A stretch of 64,000 bases of DNA from Sporolactobacillus sp. THM19-2 (lineage in GTDB: Bacteria; Bacillota; Bacilli; Bacillales; Sporolactobacillaceae), in NCBI RefSeq assembly GCF_004153195.1, contig NZ_SEMC01000007.1, positions 53,965 through 117,964 on the forward strand, given 5' to 3'. Within the stretch, counting starts at the first letter, position 1; each line of letters begins with the position of its first letter. A program made the position numbers and the translations under genes. The notes under the pieces were generated by a model, which saw only the letters and a program-made list of their open reading frames with translations, ran no database searches and was not told where the DNA came from. This document shows positions 55,104-63,836 of the stretch, piece by piece.

Positions 55104-55876
55104 AGAAGAAAAAAGCAGGGTGGATCGCCGGCCTGACCGCTTGCATCCTGATTATTGCGGCCGGTTTTGCATTGGCCATGGATTATGGGGAACGGATTCC
55201 TGAAGACCGGATCACAAGCGCCGCCGTTGAACGATATGGTGGAAAAATCCTTTCAGTCGGGCTGAAGAATGAAAATGGACGTGAGGTGTACATCATGCTT
55301 CTCAGGCATCCGCGCGGGGAGTACCAGCTAGCGCTTGACGCCGAAACCGGAAGTACTGTGGCTTTGAAAAAAACAAAGAACGCCTCATCTGTCGCACCCG
55401 CGCCTGAGACGATCACCGAAAAACAGGCAGGATCCATTGCGACAAAGCGAACCGGTGGAGCCATTCTGTCTGTTGAAAAAGGTGAACTGGAGGGCCGGGC
55501 GGTCTACACTGTCCGGACCCGCTCAGGCAGTAACACCACCGAACTGAAGATTGGTGCGGCAGACGGAGCCGTTATAAGCGAACAGGCGCTGCCTGCCCCG
55601 GAGCAGAAAAAACCAAAGACTGTGATCAGTGAACAGGAAGCACGAACGCTCGCACTAAAAAAAGTGAAAGGAACCGTCATCCGGTCCCGCCTTGAAGAAA
55701 ATGATGATCAATATGAATATCAGGTAACCATTCAATCCGGTAAGGGGACGGCAGATGTCTATGTCCATGCCTACAGTGGGAAAACCTCGATCAGCTGGAA
55801 TGATGACGACGCAGATGATGAAACGGATGAAAGTGAAAATGAACAGGATGAAAATGAAATCGACGAAGAAGATTGA
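55100..55876 (+). CDS. Membrane-anchored protein with three PepSY-like domains and acidic tail
   Basis: 258 residues: an N-terminal helix (about 7-26), then three PepSY-like units (about 34-92, 104-160 and 174-235). Each starts with an A-x-K helix such as EARTLALKKVKGTVI and ends with a strand pair. A tail of 25 residues is almost all Asp and Glu. PepSY domains are thought to inhibit peptidases or to sense. It is translationally coupled to the kinase, so it may modulate signalling. Confidence 0.82.
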   Translation: MKKKKAGWIAGLTACILIIAAGFALAMDYGERIPEDRITSAAVERYGGKILSVGLKNENGREVYIMLLRHPRGEYQLALDAETGSTVALKKTKNASSVAPAPETITEKQAGSIATKRTGGAILSVEKGELEGRAVYTVRTRSGSNTTELKIGAADGAVISEQALPAPEQKKPKTVISEQEARTLALKKVKGTVIRSRLEENDDQYEYQVTIQSGKGTADVYVHAYSGKTSISWNDDDADDETDESENEQDENEIDEED

Positions 55877-55985
55877 TCCTGATATAAGTCTCCACTTTCT
55901 CATCATTTTCTCATCTTACGCTCGCTTTCCATTAATCTCCTCTGACTAAGATAAAAATGTACCAGAAAACAAGGAGGAAATGGAA

Positions 55986-56609
55986 ATGAAAAAAATTCTG
56001 GCAGCATTGGCAATTCTCGGGGTATTCATTCTGGCAGGCACCACTTTCAGCTTACTTGCAAGTTCCCCGGATGTATCCCGGGCAGATGAAGCCGTCGTCT
56101 ATACTGATGATGATCTGAAAGGCGACGACGGTCGTGCAGAAAATGACGTCGATCTGAAAGGCGACGATACCCGCGCTGAAAATGACGATGATCTGAAGGA
56201 CGACAGCCGCGCAGAAAACGACGACGATCTGAAAGGCGATGACGGCCGCGTCGAAAATGATGACGATTCGAGAGATGATGATGCTAAAAAGCAGACGCAG
56301 AGGACGCCGGAAACTGATGTCATCTCTGCTGATCAGGCGGCAGAAGCGGCTGTGAAAGCAATCCCCGGGAAGGTTACCGAACTGGACCGGGACAGTGATG
56401 ACGGAAAAGTGGAATATGAAGTCGAGATTGGCGACAGGAACCACCACGAAAAAGAAGTCACTGTAGACGGCAAAACCGGAAAAGTAACCGCTGAACGTGA
56501 TGATGACGACAATGATGACGATGACAGAGAGAGCGCTGAAGATGATGATGAAGGCGAGCATGATGATGACGGTGAACACGACGATGACGAAGATGATGAA
56601 GAGGATTAA
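55986..56609 (+). CDS. Exported PepSY protein with Asp-rich tandem repeats, YkoI-like
   Basis: 207 residues: signal peptide (about 1-25), then four to five copies of a 12-residue unit of the form DDLKGDDGRAEN (about 40-95). One PepSY domain (about 112-170: SADQAAEAAVKAIPGKV) and a 35-residue tail of Asp/Glu/His follow. Total acidity is extreme, so it may bind cations at the cell surface (inference). The ATG at 55986 is chosen since AAGGAGG stands 8 nt upstream; the ATG at 55980 is too close. It lies 109 bp after the previous gene and probably has its own promoter. Confidence 0.82.
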   Translation: MKKILAALAILGVFILAGTTFSLLASSPDVSRADEAVVYTDDDLKGDDGRAENDVDLKGDDTRAENDDDLKDDSRAENDDDLKGDDGRVENDDDSRDDDAKKQTQRTPETDVISADQAAEAAVKAIPGKVTELDRDSDDGKVEYEVEIGDRNHHEKEVTVDGKTGKVTAERDDDDNDDDDRESAEDDDEGEHDDDGEHDDDEDDEED

Positions 56610-56620
56610 AGTGAAAAATC

Positions 56621-56657
56621 AATCAGTGGGGCTTTCTTCATCCCCCACTGATTTTGT
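56621..56657 (+). terminator. Terminator after the PepSY genes
   Basis: AATCAGTGGGG / CCCCACTGATT (56621-56631, 56643-56653), 11-nt loop, followed by TTTTG. Confidence 0.85.
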
Positions 56658-56830
56658 TCGTTAAACCCATCGGGCTGCTACGGGCAGTGATCCCCACCGG
56701 GGCCTGTTCGTTTCCCTTCATAACCCTGAGGGGGAACTGCCCGTTCATGCGGGATATGTTTTTGCCCGGCCGATTGCGGAAGTTGCGCAGAAAGCAGGCC
56801 CGGCACTACTGCCAGGCGGCTCTATACATT

Positions 56831-57021
56831 AGGCGGAAAAATTCCGCTTAACTTAAGTAAAAAGGATAACAGCGAGCTGCAATAGACGGAGGAATTCCGC
56901 CTATTATCTCAAATGCCATAAAAAGGGGGGCTTATTCATTGCCTAATCGGAAATCTTCCGCTTATTAGACTTCGAAACCCGTTCTATTTTGCATTTAAGC
57001 GGAAAATCTCCTCTTATTAAG
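56831..57021. repeat. Array of short imperfect palindromes, second cluster
   Basis: Four units of about 20-25 bp near 56831, 56884, 56944 and 56995, all variants of AGGCGGAAAAATTCCGCTTA, spaced 51-60 bp. The spacers are unrelated. They match the cluster at 33917-34155 in core (GCGGA...TCCG) and spacing. The whole gap 56658-57179 holds no gene I can support. Confidence 0.65.
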
Positions 57022-57179
57022 CAGAAGGATTATATTTACAGGCACGAGATTTCGGCCGGAAGGAAATTTTCATTAACAGCGGATAACGTCCCCCCCTGCC
57101 GCCACGGATCTGCGCGTCCGGATTATTTTTGCTTTTCGATGCATGATAAGGCTAAAGAGACACGCGGGAGGGGTGGATG

Positions 57180-58556
57180 ATGAATCGTTTTTTATATCTG
57201 GCCGCTATGCTGAGCTATATAGCCGCCACACTCCTCCCCGCCTCTGATTTTCCGGACACTGCGGTCTCCGTACTCTGCCTGCTTGCCGTTCTCACCAGTC
57301 TGCCTGCCGTCCGTGGACCTGTCTTGTTTTTCGGGCTCGGTTTTCTCGCTGGCGGCATCCTTCTTCTGGCCCGTTCCGGTATCACGCCAGCAGCGTACGT
57401 CACCTCATTTGGAGACATGATCCAGATGGTCACCCTTTTTGCCTTCATTCCGATCCTCACCTTTCCTGTCCGTTTTGGCGATTATGCGGAACAGATCCGT
57501 CACCTGGTCAGAAAGAGGCTCCGCGGAACAAACAGTCTGTATCTACTGACCTCGGCAGCTGCTTATCTCTTCAGCTCATTTATGAATCTTGCCGCGCTCC
57601 CGCTCACTTATGATACCATTGCCCGCTCCGCAGGGGATTATCCGATCGGGAAAAAGAAACGTTTTCTGACCCGGGCCATCACACATGGCTACGCGATGCC
57701 GCTTGTCTGGAGTCCGCTGACGCCGATCGTCGGCACCGTTCTTGATCTGACCGGTACTGAATATGCGCCTGTGCTGCCTTACCTGATTGGGCTCAGTGCC
57801 GCCGGGCTGACTCTGGACTGGCTGACGGCAGGTTTGATACTCAGACGGGCCGAATCCGGACCCGTAAGAAATACCCGAACAGAAGTTGCAGCTGCCCGGG
57901 CGTTGCGTGATCGTCCGTACCGACTGATTCACATTCCCGTGGCGCTGATCATTCTGAACGGGCTGATTATCCTTCTTGATCAATGGTTGAAACAGAGCTT
58001 CCTTTTCCTTGTCACCTTGCTGGTTCTGCCTTTTTCCGGCATCTGGTGCCTGCTGATCAGGCGGGGAGCGCTCTTCTTCCCGGCTGTCCGGCATCATTTC
58101 AACACCTGGCTGCCGAAAATGGTCCATCCGTTCTTTATCTTTCTGTCCGCGGGATTCTTCATCACCACACTTCACGTTTCCGGAGCAGATGCGACCCTGA
58201 CTGAATGGGTGGCCATCGTCATCCGCCGGACAGATCTGCGCGTTTTTCTGGTGGTTCTGCCGCTGATCCCGTTCGCCCTGGCTTTTCTCGGGCTGCATCC
58301 GGCGGTCAGTCTCGCCCTGATAGCCGGTTCTGTTCACTCCGGTTCTTTTTTTCACACACCTGTTGTCATCACCGTGGCCATGCTCGGCAGCGCGGTTCCG
58401 GCTTTTCTGATGGGACCTTATAATGCGACTCTCAGTATGATGTCCGGAATCGTTGATGAAAAGCCGTTCACCCTGTCGAAGTGGAACTTCTCCTTTACGT
58501 GGCGTTATCTCGTGATGCTGACCGTGATGATTCAACTGCTCTATACGCTGTTATGA
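57180..58556 (+). CDS. Polytopic membrane protein, transporter-like, unrecognised family
   Basis: 458 residues with about eleven to twelve hydrophobic segments in two halves. The half-way region around residue 165-215 (HGYAMPLVWSPLTPIVGTVLDLTG) and the late region around 375-420 (LGLHPAVSLALIAGSVHSG) have the broken-helix, Pro/Gly/Ser-rich look of ion-transporter-superfamily carriers. I cannot name the family. The second of two adjacent ATGs is chosen for spacing to GGAGGGG. It stands alone between the palindrome array and a terminator. Confidence 0.75.
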   Translation: MNRFLYLAAMLSYIAATLLPASDFPDTAVSVLCLLAVLTSLPAVRGPVLFFGLGFLAGGILLLARSGITPAAYVTSFGDMIQMVTLFAFIPILTFPVRFGDYAEQIRHLVRKRLRGTNSLYLLTSAAAYLFSSFMNLAALPLTYDTIARSAGDYPIGKKKRFLTRAITHGYAMPLVWSPLTPIVGTVLDLTGTEYAPVLPYLIGLSAAGLTLDWLTAGLILRRAESGPVRNTRTEVAAARALRDRPYRLIHIPVALIILNGLIILLDQWLKQSFLFLVTLLVLPFSGIWCLLIRRGALFFPAVRHHFNTWLPKMVHPFFIFLSAGFFITTLHVSGADATLTEWVAIVIRRTDLRVFLVVLPLIPFALAFLGLHPAVSLALIAGSVHSGSFFHTPVVITVAMLGSAVPAFLMGPYNATLSMMSGIVDEKPFTLSKWNFSFTWRYLVMLTVMIQLLYTLL

Positions 58557-58568
58557 TTTGGAAAAAAT

Positions 58569-58592
58569 ACGGGTGAGTTCTCCCCTCACCCG
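58569..58592 (-). terminator. Terminator between the membrane protein and the SsuA-like gene
   Basis: ACGGGTGAG / CTCACCCGT (58569-58577, 58584-58592) with a 6-nt loop. On the minus strand it is followed by TATTTTTTC, so it mainly ends the importer operon; CCATTTT on the plus strand may serve the other gene. Confidence 0.78.
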
Positions 58593-58598
58593 TCCATT

Positions 58599-59675
58599 TT
58601 ACTTCTTGTCATAGGTCCCGATATGTTTCAGCGCTTCTTCGACGATGCTCATGTCTACAGCATCCTCCATATTCACCTTGCCGACAATTGCTCCTCTGTC
58701 CTGATAAAACTGGTACTGATCAGCAATATTTTCAACCCGCAGCCGTCCATCCGGATCAAGGCCCGTCACCGCGACTTGCTTCCACTGTTCTTTATCATCC
58801 AGCGGCGTATATTCCGTCATGATGTCGATGATCTGATTGAGGTTTTCACCTTTTTTTACAAAAGCATCATTATAATCCCGAAGCGCCTGAATATAGGCTG
58901 CCATAAAGCGAACCGCAACATCGCGCCGGTCAGAGGCAAATTCCGGTGAAGCCAGCACCATGGCGATCTGGGCATCCGGGGCAAAATCCGTCGCATCACC
59001 GAGCCGGACATGAATCCCGTCGCTGACGCCTTTCGTGATCTCCGGCTCAATCTGCAGCGCCGCATCAATCGATCCGTTGGCAATCGCCGAAAGCATATTG
59101 CCGAAGTCCGGCATCAGCACAAATGTGACATCCTTCCGCGTCAGCCCGGCACTTTCCAGCATTTTCTGATAGATGTAGTCATCCACCGCATTTTCTGTGG
59201 AAACAGCTACTTTCTTTCCCTTCAGATCCTGATAATCTTTAATCTCATCCTGCTTATCCTTGCCAATGACGAAACTGAAATAGGCATTTCCCGGGAGATT
59301 ATGTCCTTTGTCGCCAATCATCTTCACATTGATGCCCTGAGCGATGGAATTAAAGAAGGAAGCCGAAGAAATACCGCCGGCAATATCGATTTTACCTGAA
59401 GCCAGTGCCGGAAGCATATCATCGCTGTTTGTAAAAGTGGTAAAAGAGACGTCAATGTTATAAGCATCAAAGTAGCCCAGCTTCTCCGCAATATAAAATC
59501 CTGCCCCTGAGGCCGACCCGTCTTCGGCAATCACGACTTTTGCCCGCTCTTTAAGCGGCGCGAGATCCCCCGGCAGATCGACTTTTTTTGCCGGCTTATC
59601 GTCAGTCTGATCACTCCCGCATGCTACAAGAAAAATCAGTGTGAGAATGAAAAATCCCTTCAGCCATCTGGACAT
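58599..59675 (-). CDS. SsuA/NrtA-like substrate-binding lipoprotein
   Basis: 358-residue binding protein of the NitT/TauT class. It has a lipobox (IFLVACGSD, Cys about 19) and the NMT1/THI5-like blocks AEDGSASGAGFYIAEKLGYFDAYNIDV (in pieces), ASGKIDIAGGISSASFF, LKGKKVAVSTENAVDDYIY and AIANGSIDAALQIEPE. Ligands in the class include sulfonates, nitrate, taurine and thiamine-precursor pyrimidines; this one is open. It is last in a three-gene operon with ATPase and permease, 2 bp after the ATPase stop. Confidence 0.9.
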   Translation of the reverse strand: MSRWLKGFFILTLIFLVACGSDQTDDKPAKKVDLPGDLAPLKERAKVVIAEDGSASGAGFYIAEKLGYFDAYNIDVSFTTFTNSDDMLPALASGKIDIAGGISSASFFNSIAQGINVKMIGDKGHNLPGNAYFSFVIGKDKQDEIKDYQDLKGKKVAVSTENAVDDYIYQKMLESAGLTRKDVTFVLMPDFGNMLSAIANGSIDAALQIEPEITKGVSDGIHVRLGDATDFAPDAQIAMVLASPEFASDRRDVAVRFMAAYIQALRDYNDAFVKKGENLNQIIDIMTEYTPLDDKEQWKQVAVTGLDPDGRLRVENIADQYQFYQDRGAIVGKVNMEDAVDMSIVEEALKHIGTYDKK

Positions 59676-59677
59676 CT

Positions 59678-60475
59678 TTACATATCCTCCTTATTTTTTG
59701 CCGTGCGGGAAGCCGTGACTTCCTGCCGCAAATGATGGTGAATCTTCACAAACAGCTTCGCCATGCCACTGTCCGCGCGCACCTTTTCAATGGTCCGCGG
59801 ACGACCGAGACGGACATCGACAGACTCTGTTATCGTCCCCGGCTGGGCCGACATCAGTTCCATCCGGTCGCTCAGAAGCAGTGCTTCATCGATGTTATGC
59901 GTGATAAAGACAATGGTTTTTTTCGTCTCCGCCCATATAGTGAGCAGTTCCTCCTGCAGTATGATCTTATTCTGTTCATCAAGTGAGGCAAAGGGTTCAT
60001 CCATCAACAAAATTTCCGGGTCATTGGCAAAAGCCCGGGCGATTGATACCCGCTGCTTCATTCCGCCGGACAATTCTTTCGGATATAGACGGGCGGACTC
60101 GCTCAGACCGGTCTTTTCCAGATATTCCTCCACACGGGAGCGGACGACCGATCCTGGGGCACCGCGGACTTTCAGCCCAAATGCCACATTTTCCCACACC
60201 GTCATCCAGGGAATGACCCCGTTTTCCTGAAAAACCATCGACTGAAGCGGGCGGTCTCTGGAACCGGGCCGGATCGTAAAAGAGCCTGAACTCGGCTTTT
60301 CCAGGCCGGCCAGGATACGCAGTAATGTCGATTTACCACAGCCGGACGGTCCAAGCAGGCAGACAAATTCCCCCTCCCGTACCTGGAGGGTGACATGGCG
60401 CAATGCAGCCGTACTGCCTCCCTTCTTATAAAAAACTTTTGAAACATCATCGACAGTGATTTTTACATCTGACAT
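59678..60475 (-). CDS. SsuB/TauB-like ABC ATPase
   Basis: 265 residues: Walker A GPSGCGKST (about 43), signature LSGGMKQRVSIARAF, Walker B ILLMDEPFASLDEQ and H-loop FITHNI. The LSGGM signature is the norm for the nitrate/sulfonate class. The ATG at 60475 is chosen for GGAGGAGAG upstream; the frame is open to 60535. It lies 16 bp after the permease gene. Confidence 0.93.
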   Translation of the reverse strand: MSDVKITVDDVSKVFYKKGGSTAALRHVTLQVREGEFVCLLGPSGCGKSTLLRILAGLEKPSSGSFTIRPGSRDRPLQSMVFQENGVIPWMTVWENVAFGLKVRGAPGSVVRSRVEEYLEKTGLSESARLYPKELSGGMKQRVSIARAFANDPEILLMDEPFASLDEQNKIILQEELLTIWAETKKTIVFITHNIDEALLLSDRMELMSAQPGTITESVDVRLGRPRTIEKVRADSGMAKLFVKIHHHLRQEVTASRTAKNKEDM

Positions 60476-60491
60476 GGCATCTCTCCTCCTC

Positions 60492-61331
60492 TTACTGCCA
60501 CGGGACCATTCTGCTCTGCAGGGCGCGGACGCCAAGCGAAAACAGGTAGCCGAAGAAAGAGATCAGAACGAGACCAACGTACATTTCCTTCATGACAAAT
60601 GCACTGTACGAGGTCCAGATCAGGTAACCAATACCTGACGTGGCGCCGACCATTTCGGCGGCAACGATCGTCAGAAGGGCGATCGCCTGCCCCATCTGAA
60701 TCCCTTCGAACATGACAGGCAGTGCGCCGGGCAATGCAATTTTCAGCATATAGTCCTTACCTGTTGCTCCGAAATTTCTTGCGACATCCATGTAGATGCT
60801 GTCAATGCCCATCACCCCCGCCGCTGAATTGATCACGACAGGAAAAAAGACACTTGTTGCAATAGTGATCACTTTCGATACTTCACCAATCCCGAACAGG
60901 ATGATGAAAATCGGAAGCAGGGCAATGGTCGGAATCGGCATCAGACTCATGACAATCGGCTGCACAAACAGTTTTACCGGCTTATAAAGACCCATGAACA
61001 GACCGATGATGATGCCCGGAATGACGCCGAGGAAAAAACCGCCGGCGATCCGCAGCAGACTGATTGTTAAATGGTTAAACAGTTCGCCGGATGCCATCAG
61101 AGCGATAAAGGTACCGATAATTTCAGTCGGCGGCGGAAAGAAACGGGCGTCGACAAGATTTGTTCGTGAGAGTATTTCCCAGATCATCAAGAGGAAAACG
61201 GGTGAGGCAATCGTCAGCGATTGCTTCAGCCGTCCTCTCCGCCTGCGTCTGCGCCATTCTTCGCGCTCACCCTCAATCATTTTTGCATCCTGTTCACTCA
61301 TGGTTTCAATCCTGCCGGTCTCCTTTTCCAA
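60492..61331 (-). CDS. SsuC/TauC-like ABC permease
   Basis: About 279 residues with six membrane helices and an Arg-rich N-terminus (EREEWRRRRRRGRLKQ). The EAA-type loop lies near VARNFGATGKDYMLKIALPGALP (about residue 175). The start is uncertain: the TTG at 61331 has GAGGTG about 8 nt upstream; the ATG of MSEQDAK further in (about 61301) is the alternative. It is the first gene of the importer operon. Confidence 0.88.
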   Translation of the reverse strand: MEKETGRIETMSEQDAKMIEGEREEWRRRRRRGRLKQSLTIASPVFLLMIWEILSRTNLVDARFFPPPTEIIGTFIALMASGELFNHLTISLLRIAGGFFLGVIPGIIIGLFMGLYKPVKLFVQPIVMSLMPIPTIALLPIFIILFGIGEVSKVITIATSVFFPVVINSAAGVMGIDSIYMDVARNFGATGKDYMLKIALPGALPVMFEGIQMGQAIALLTIVAAEMVGATSGIGYLIWTSYSAFVMKEMYVGLVLISFFGYLFSLGVRALQSRMVPWQ

Positions 61332-61596
61332 GTGAACCACACCTCGATTTATCTGATCATTTATATATATAAAGAAAGGCTGAAAAACAGAAGTGGACAA
61401 AATTCACCTTTGTTTTTCGACCGGACACGCCATGCGGGCTGCCTGAATCGTGTGTACTCAACTTTTTATATTCTTCAGTAGAATCAAAGGTGAAAAATAA
61501 GGAAGCTCTGATCTATGTGGCCATGACAGCGGTCACTCAAACTTTTTTGCCTGTGTGATTTAGATTTGTTAAAGAATCGATAAAATGAAAGCAAAT

Positions 61597-61640
61597 AAAA
61601 TCAGGGATACCTGTATGGTGAAGGTATCCCTGATTTTTGT
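61597..61640. terminator. Strong hairpin terminator in the permease-HIT gap
   Basis: Perfect 15-bp stem AAAATCAGGGATACC / GGTATCCCTGATTTT (61597-61611, 61623-61637), 11-nt loop, with T-runs possible on both strands. It lies 130 bp beyond the HIT gene stop on the minus strand. The gap 61332-61770 holds no supported gene. Confidence 0.8.
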
Positions 61641-61770
61641 ATAATGCGTGAGTTTTAAGCAGTTTTCATGGTAAAAAAAACTGTTATATCGGTGGTTCAT
61701 CGCTTGCTTCAATTTCTGCCTCCTGACCTTGCCGGCACGGGTGCCCCTTTCCTTCTTATCATTCTGGTAT

Positions 61771-62226
61771 TCATTTTCCATACACGGCCGACAGATTCCT
61801 GGCGAGTTTATCTTTCATTTTTCCGTGTTTTTCCATGTTGAACTGTTTGTCTGCGTCAGACCAGTTGGAGGCATCATAAAGCCACACCGGCTTTTTTCTT
61901 TGCTCTTCTTTTTCCCACGCATACCGGGGAAAAATATGGGCGTGCAAAAGCGCGTCAGTATTGCCCAGGATCTCGTAATTGACACGTATCGGATGACAGA
62001 CATCGATGATGACGTCTCCGATCAGGCTCATATCCGTTAGAAACTGTGAACGTTCAGAGACTGATAAATCATTCAGGCTGAACACTTCTTTTTTCGGAAG
62101 CAGGACACAATAGCCGGGCAGAAACTGCGTATCGCCAATGACCGCGTAGCCGCTTTTCATTTCAGCCAGAACCATCGGATTCGTTCCGTTTCTTGCTGAT
62201 TCAATTCTGTTTTCTCTCCAGTTCAT
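61771..62226 (-). CDS. HIT-family nucleotide hydrolase or transferase
   Basis: 151 residues with the histidine-triad motif ALLHAHIFPRY (about 96-106). The spacing H-A-H-I-F lacks the third His of the canonical HxHxH, as in some divergent HIT relatives. Other supporting blocks are GYAVIGDTQFLPGYCVLLPKKE (in pieces) and VNYEILGNTD. The ATG at 62226 has GGAGGTG 6-7 nt upstream. It probably hydrolyses a dinucleotide polyphosphate or nucleotide conjugate; the exact substrate is open. Confidence 0.82.
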   Translation of the reverse strand: MNWRENRIESARNGTNPMVLAEMKSGYAVIGDTQFLPGYCVLLPKKEVFSLNDLSVSERSQFLTDMSLIGDVIIDVCHPIRVNYEILGNTDALLHAHIFPRYAWEKEEQRKKPVWLYDASNWSDADKQFNMEKHGKMKDKLARNLSAVYGK

Positions 62227-62261
62227 GGCTGTCACCTCCGGCAGCTGTTTTCTTCAGTCTG

Positions 62262-62753
62262 TTACAGTTCGATCCAGTAGCGCTGAGTGATCCGTTCTTT
62301 ATGTTGTCTCTCGTTTTCAAGAATACCACCATTATTAATGATTGTTTTCGCCGAACCCGTATTCTTCTTATCACAAGTGATGAGCACACGTGTGAGTTGA
62401 AGGTTGCGTGCTTTATCAAGTGCCATGGCCAGCATCAGGGTTGCGTAGCCCTTATGCCGTTCCAAAGGGCGAATGCCATAGCCTATGTGCCCGCCGAATT
62501 CAAGTAAAGCATCATTCAGTTCATGGCGCAACTGCACCGCTCCGTAAAGGCGCATGTAATCGTCCGCTAAAAAGTATAAGGTCGCCGGAACCCAGCCACG
62601 CCTGCGCACAGCATCGGTTTTTCCCTCTTCCAGGCCCGCAAGGAATTGCGGCCAGGTATGACTTTCTTTGTCCGAAGCCTCCGGAACTATCCTTTCCCCG
62701 TACTCTTTCCATTCCGACAAGTAATCATTATAATTGTCTTCAAGTTCTGGCAT
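62262..62753 (-). CDS. GNAT-family acetyltransferase
   Basis: 163 residues. The acetyl-CoA-binding region is IGYGIRPLERHKGYATLMLAMAL (about 95-117) with R/Q-x-x-G-x-A spacing as HKGYAT. The closing block TCDKKNTGSAKTIINNGG (about 128-145) is typical. Relatives usually begin with a few residues more (LVELxPE); here such residues are readable just upstream (LVEL) but have no start codon or fitting ribosome site, so the start may be slightly damaged. Substrate unknown. Confidence 0.82.
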   Translation of the reverse strand: MPELEDNYNDYLSEWKEYGERIVPEASDKESHTWPQFLAGLEEGKTDAVRRRGWVPATLYFLADDYMRLYGAVQLRHELNDALLEFGGHIGYGIRPLERHKGYATLMLAMALDKARNLQLTRVLITCDKKNTGSAKTIINNGGILENERQHKERITQRYWIEL

Positions 62754-62827
62754 CAGTTCAACTAATGTAAATACTTAGATCACCCCCGATACCTGTGCGG
62801 GCTTCAGCAGCCAGCACCATTGATTTT

Positions 62828-63292
62828 TCAATCATGCTTCGTCTGTACCCATTCAAAAACTTCACAGACACATGGTATGTTTTCGGTAAACGTCCGCCCG
62901 GCTTCAGCATATTCCTGTTTGAAAAAGGCTTCATGGACACGGCGCCAATATGCCAGCGTGCGATCCCCTTCCCCTTCGTGCCAGGCATGCTCCCAGGTGA
63001 CTAAGCGATAGGGAACAGTTTCTACAACAACGGTTCGGGTCATCGCTACCGGGTCACCGCTGCCATCAAGAATCATGTTGAACTCTCCCACTTGCGGAAG
63101 GGGTTCGCCTTTTTCATAGAGTTCACGGGCTGAAGTTGTTGCTGTTTTTAACCCTTTAACGACCAGATCAGCCAGTTTATCAGCCATTTCAGGTGTATTG
63201 CCAAACGCCCAGGCCTGATAGTTGTTATGCGTGATCCCCTGTCTCTTTTTAAAATCGTTCCAGAAAGCCTGAATTGCTTTATCGTTCGTCAT
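62828..63292 (-). CDS. ASCH-domain protein
   Basis: 154 residues: AIQAFWNDFKKRQGI, AWAFGNTPEMADKLADLVVKGLKTATTSA (in pieces), GEFNMILDGSGDPVAMTRTV and LVTWEHAWHEGEGDRTLAYWR. These blocks mark the ASCH group, whose members bind RNA or, as in E. coli YqfB, hydrolyse N4-acetylcytidine. The ATG at 63292 has GGAGGAG 9 nt upstream; the longer frame to 63370 lacks one. It is followed 74 bp later by the GNAT gene. Confidence 0.88.
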   Translation of the reverse strand: MTNDKAIQAFWNDFKKRQGITHNNYQAWAFGNTPEMADKLADLVVKGLKTATTSARELYEKGEPLPQVGEFNMILDGSGDPVAMTRTVVVETVPYRLVTWEHAWHEGEGDRTLAYWRRVHEAFFKQEYAEAGRTFTENIPCVCEVFEWVQTKHD

Positions 63293-63321
63293 GGATATAT
63301 GCTCCTCCGATTGGGTAAATT

Positions 63322-63534
63322 CTACTGATTTTTGTTCCCTCTTCCTATGTAAACAAGACCATTTGAACAATGTCCATTCATTGTCCTGTAAACAACCTTT
63401 TCATATACTAAATCCTCAAAACCGTCTGTCCAGCTTTTTACACGTTCATCATTATGATGCCGCAGGATCGCACCATCCGGTAATTCGAAGACGCCATACG
63501 CCCCATATTTTTGTTCGTACCTCTTATACCGCAT
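63322..63534 (-). CDS. Hypothetical protein, possibly clipped at its N-terminus by an IS element
   Basis: 70 residues: MRYKRYEQKYGAYGVFELPD, GAILRHHNDERVKSW and VVYRTMNGHC. The ATG has no good ribosome site. The same frame continues upstream as LIINNDERNV up to the left end of the IS605-family element. The gene may therefore have lost its first codons to the insertion, or it may be a short intact protein. Family unrecognised. Confidence 0.4.
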   Translation of the reverse strand: MRYKRYEQKYGAYGVFELPDGAILRHHNDERVKSWTDGFEDLVYEKVVYRTMNGHCSNGLVYIGRGNKNQ

Positions 63535-63582
63535 GACATTTCGCTCATCGTTATTTATTATTAGCCGAGAACACTCGTGACT

Positions 63583-63738
63583 TCAGTCATGAGATGAATC
63601 GGCGTATCTTTTCAATACTGTAATCACTAAATTGTTAAATGATCTTTTTTGTTCTTCGGCTATTTGTTCCAACTCTTTCTTTAAGTCTTTCTCAATGGTC
63701 AATAGTGTTCTTGTTTTGTTACTTGCTATCGTACTCAT
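63583..63738 (-). CDS. Tiny ribbon-helix-helix protein within the IS605-type element
   Basis: 51 residues: MSTIASNKTRTLLTIEKDLK, then ELEQIAEEQKRSFNNLVITV. The opening strand TRTLLTIEKDL and two helices are the Arc/CopG ribbon-helix-helix pattern. AGGTG precedes its ATG. It diverges from tnpB with a 98-bp gap, and its stop codon falls inside the end hairpin. It may repress tnpB or its own promoter, which is inference from fold and position. Confidence 0.72.
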   Translation of the reverse strand: MSTIASNKTRTLLTIEKDLKKELEQIAEEQKRSFNNLVITVLKRYADSSHD

Positions 63739-63836
63739 ATCATTTCACCTCGTGACTATAATAACATTTAATCATAATATTTACAAGATAATGACATTAT
63801 GATATATTATAGTTAAAGAAAAGAGGTGAAACAACA

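Noticed and set aside
56831..57021. CRISPR array
   Set aside because: Units are imperfect palindromes that differ from each other, only four in number, with no cas genes nearby.
57576..58535. Long minus-strand frame of 319 residues
   Set aside because: Antisense shadow of the polytopic membrane protein; composition rich in Gln, His and Arg without any motif.
61569..61781. Minus-strand protein of 70 residues after the HIT gene
   Set aside because: Runs through a 15-bp terminator stem, overlaps the HIT stop and has no ribosome site.
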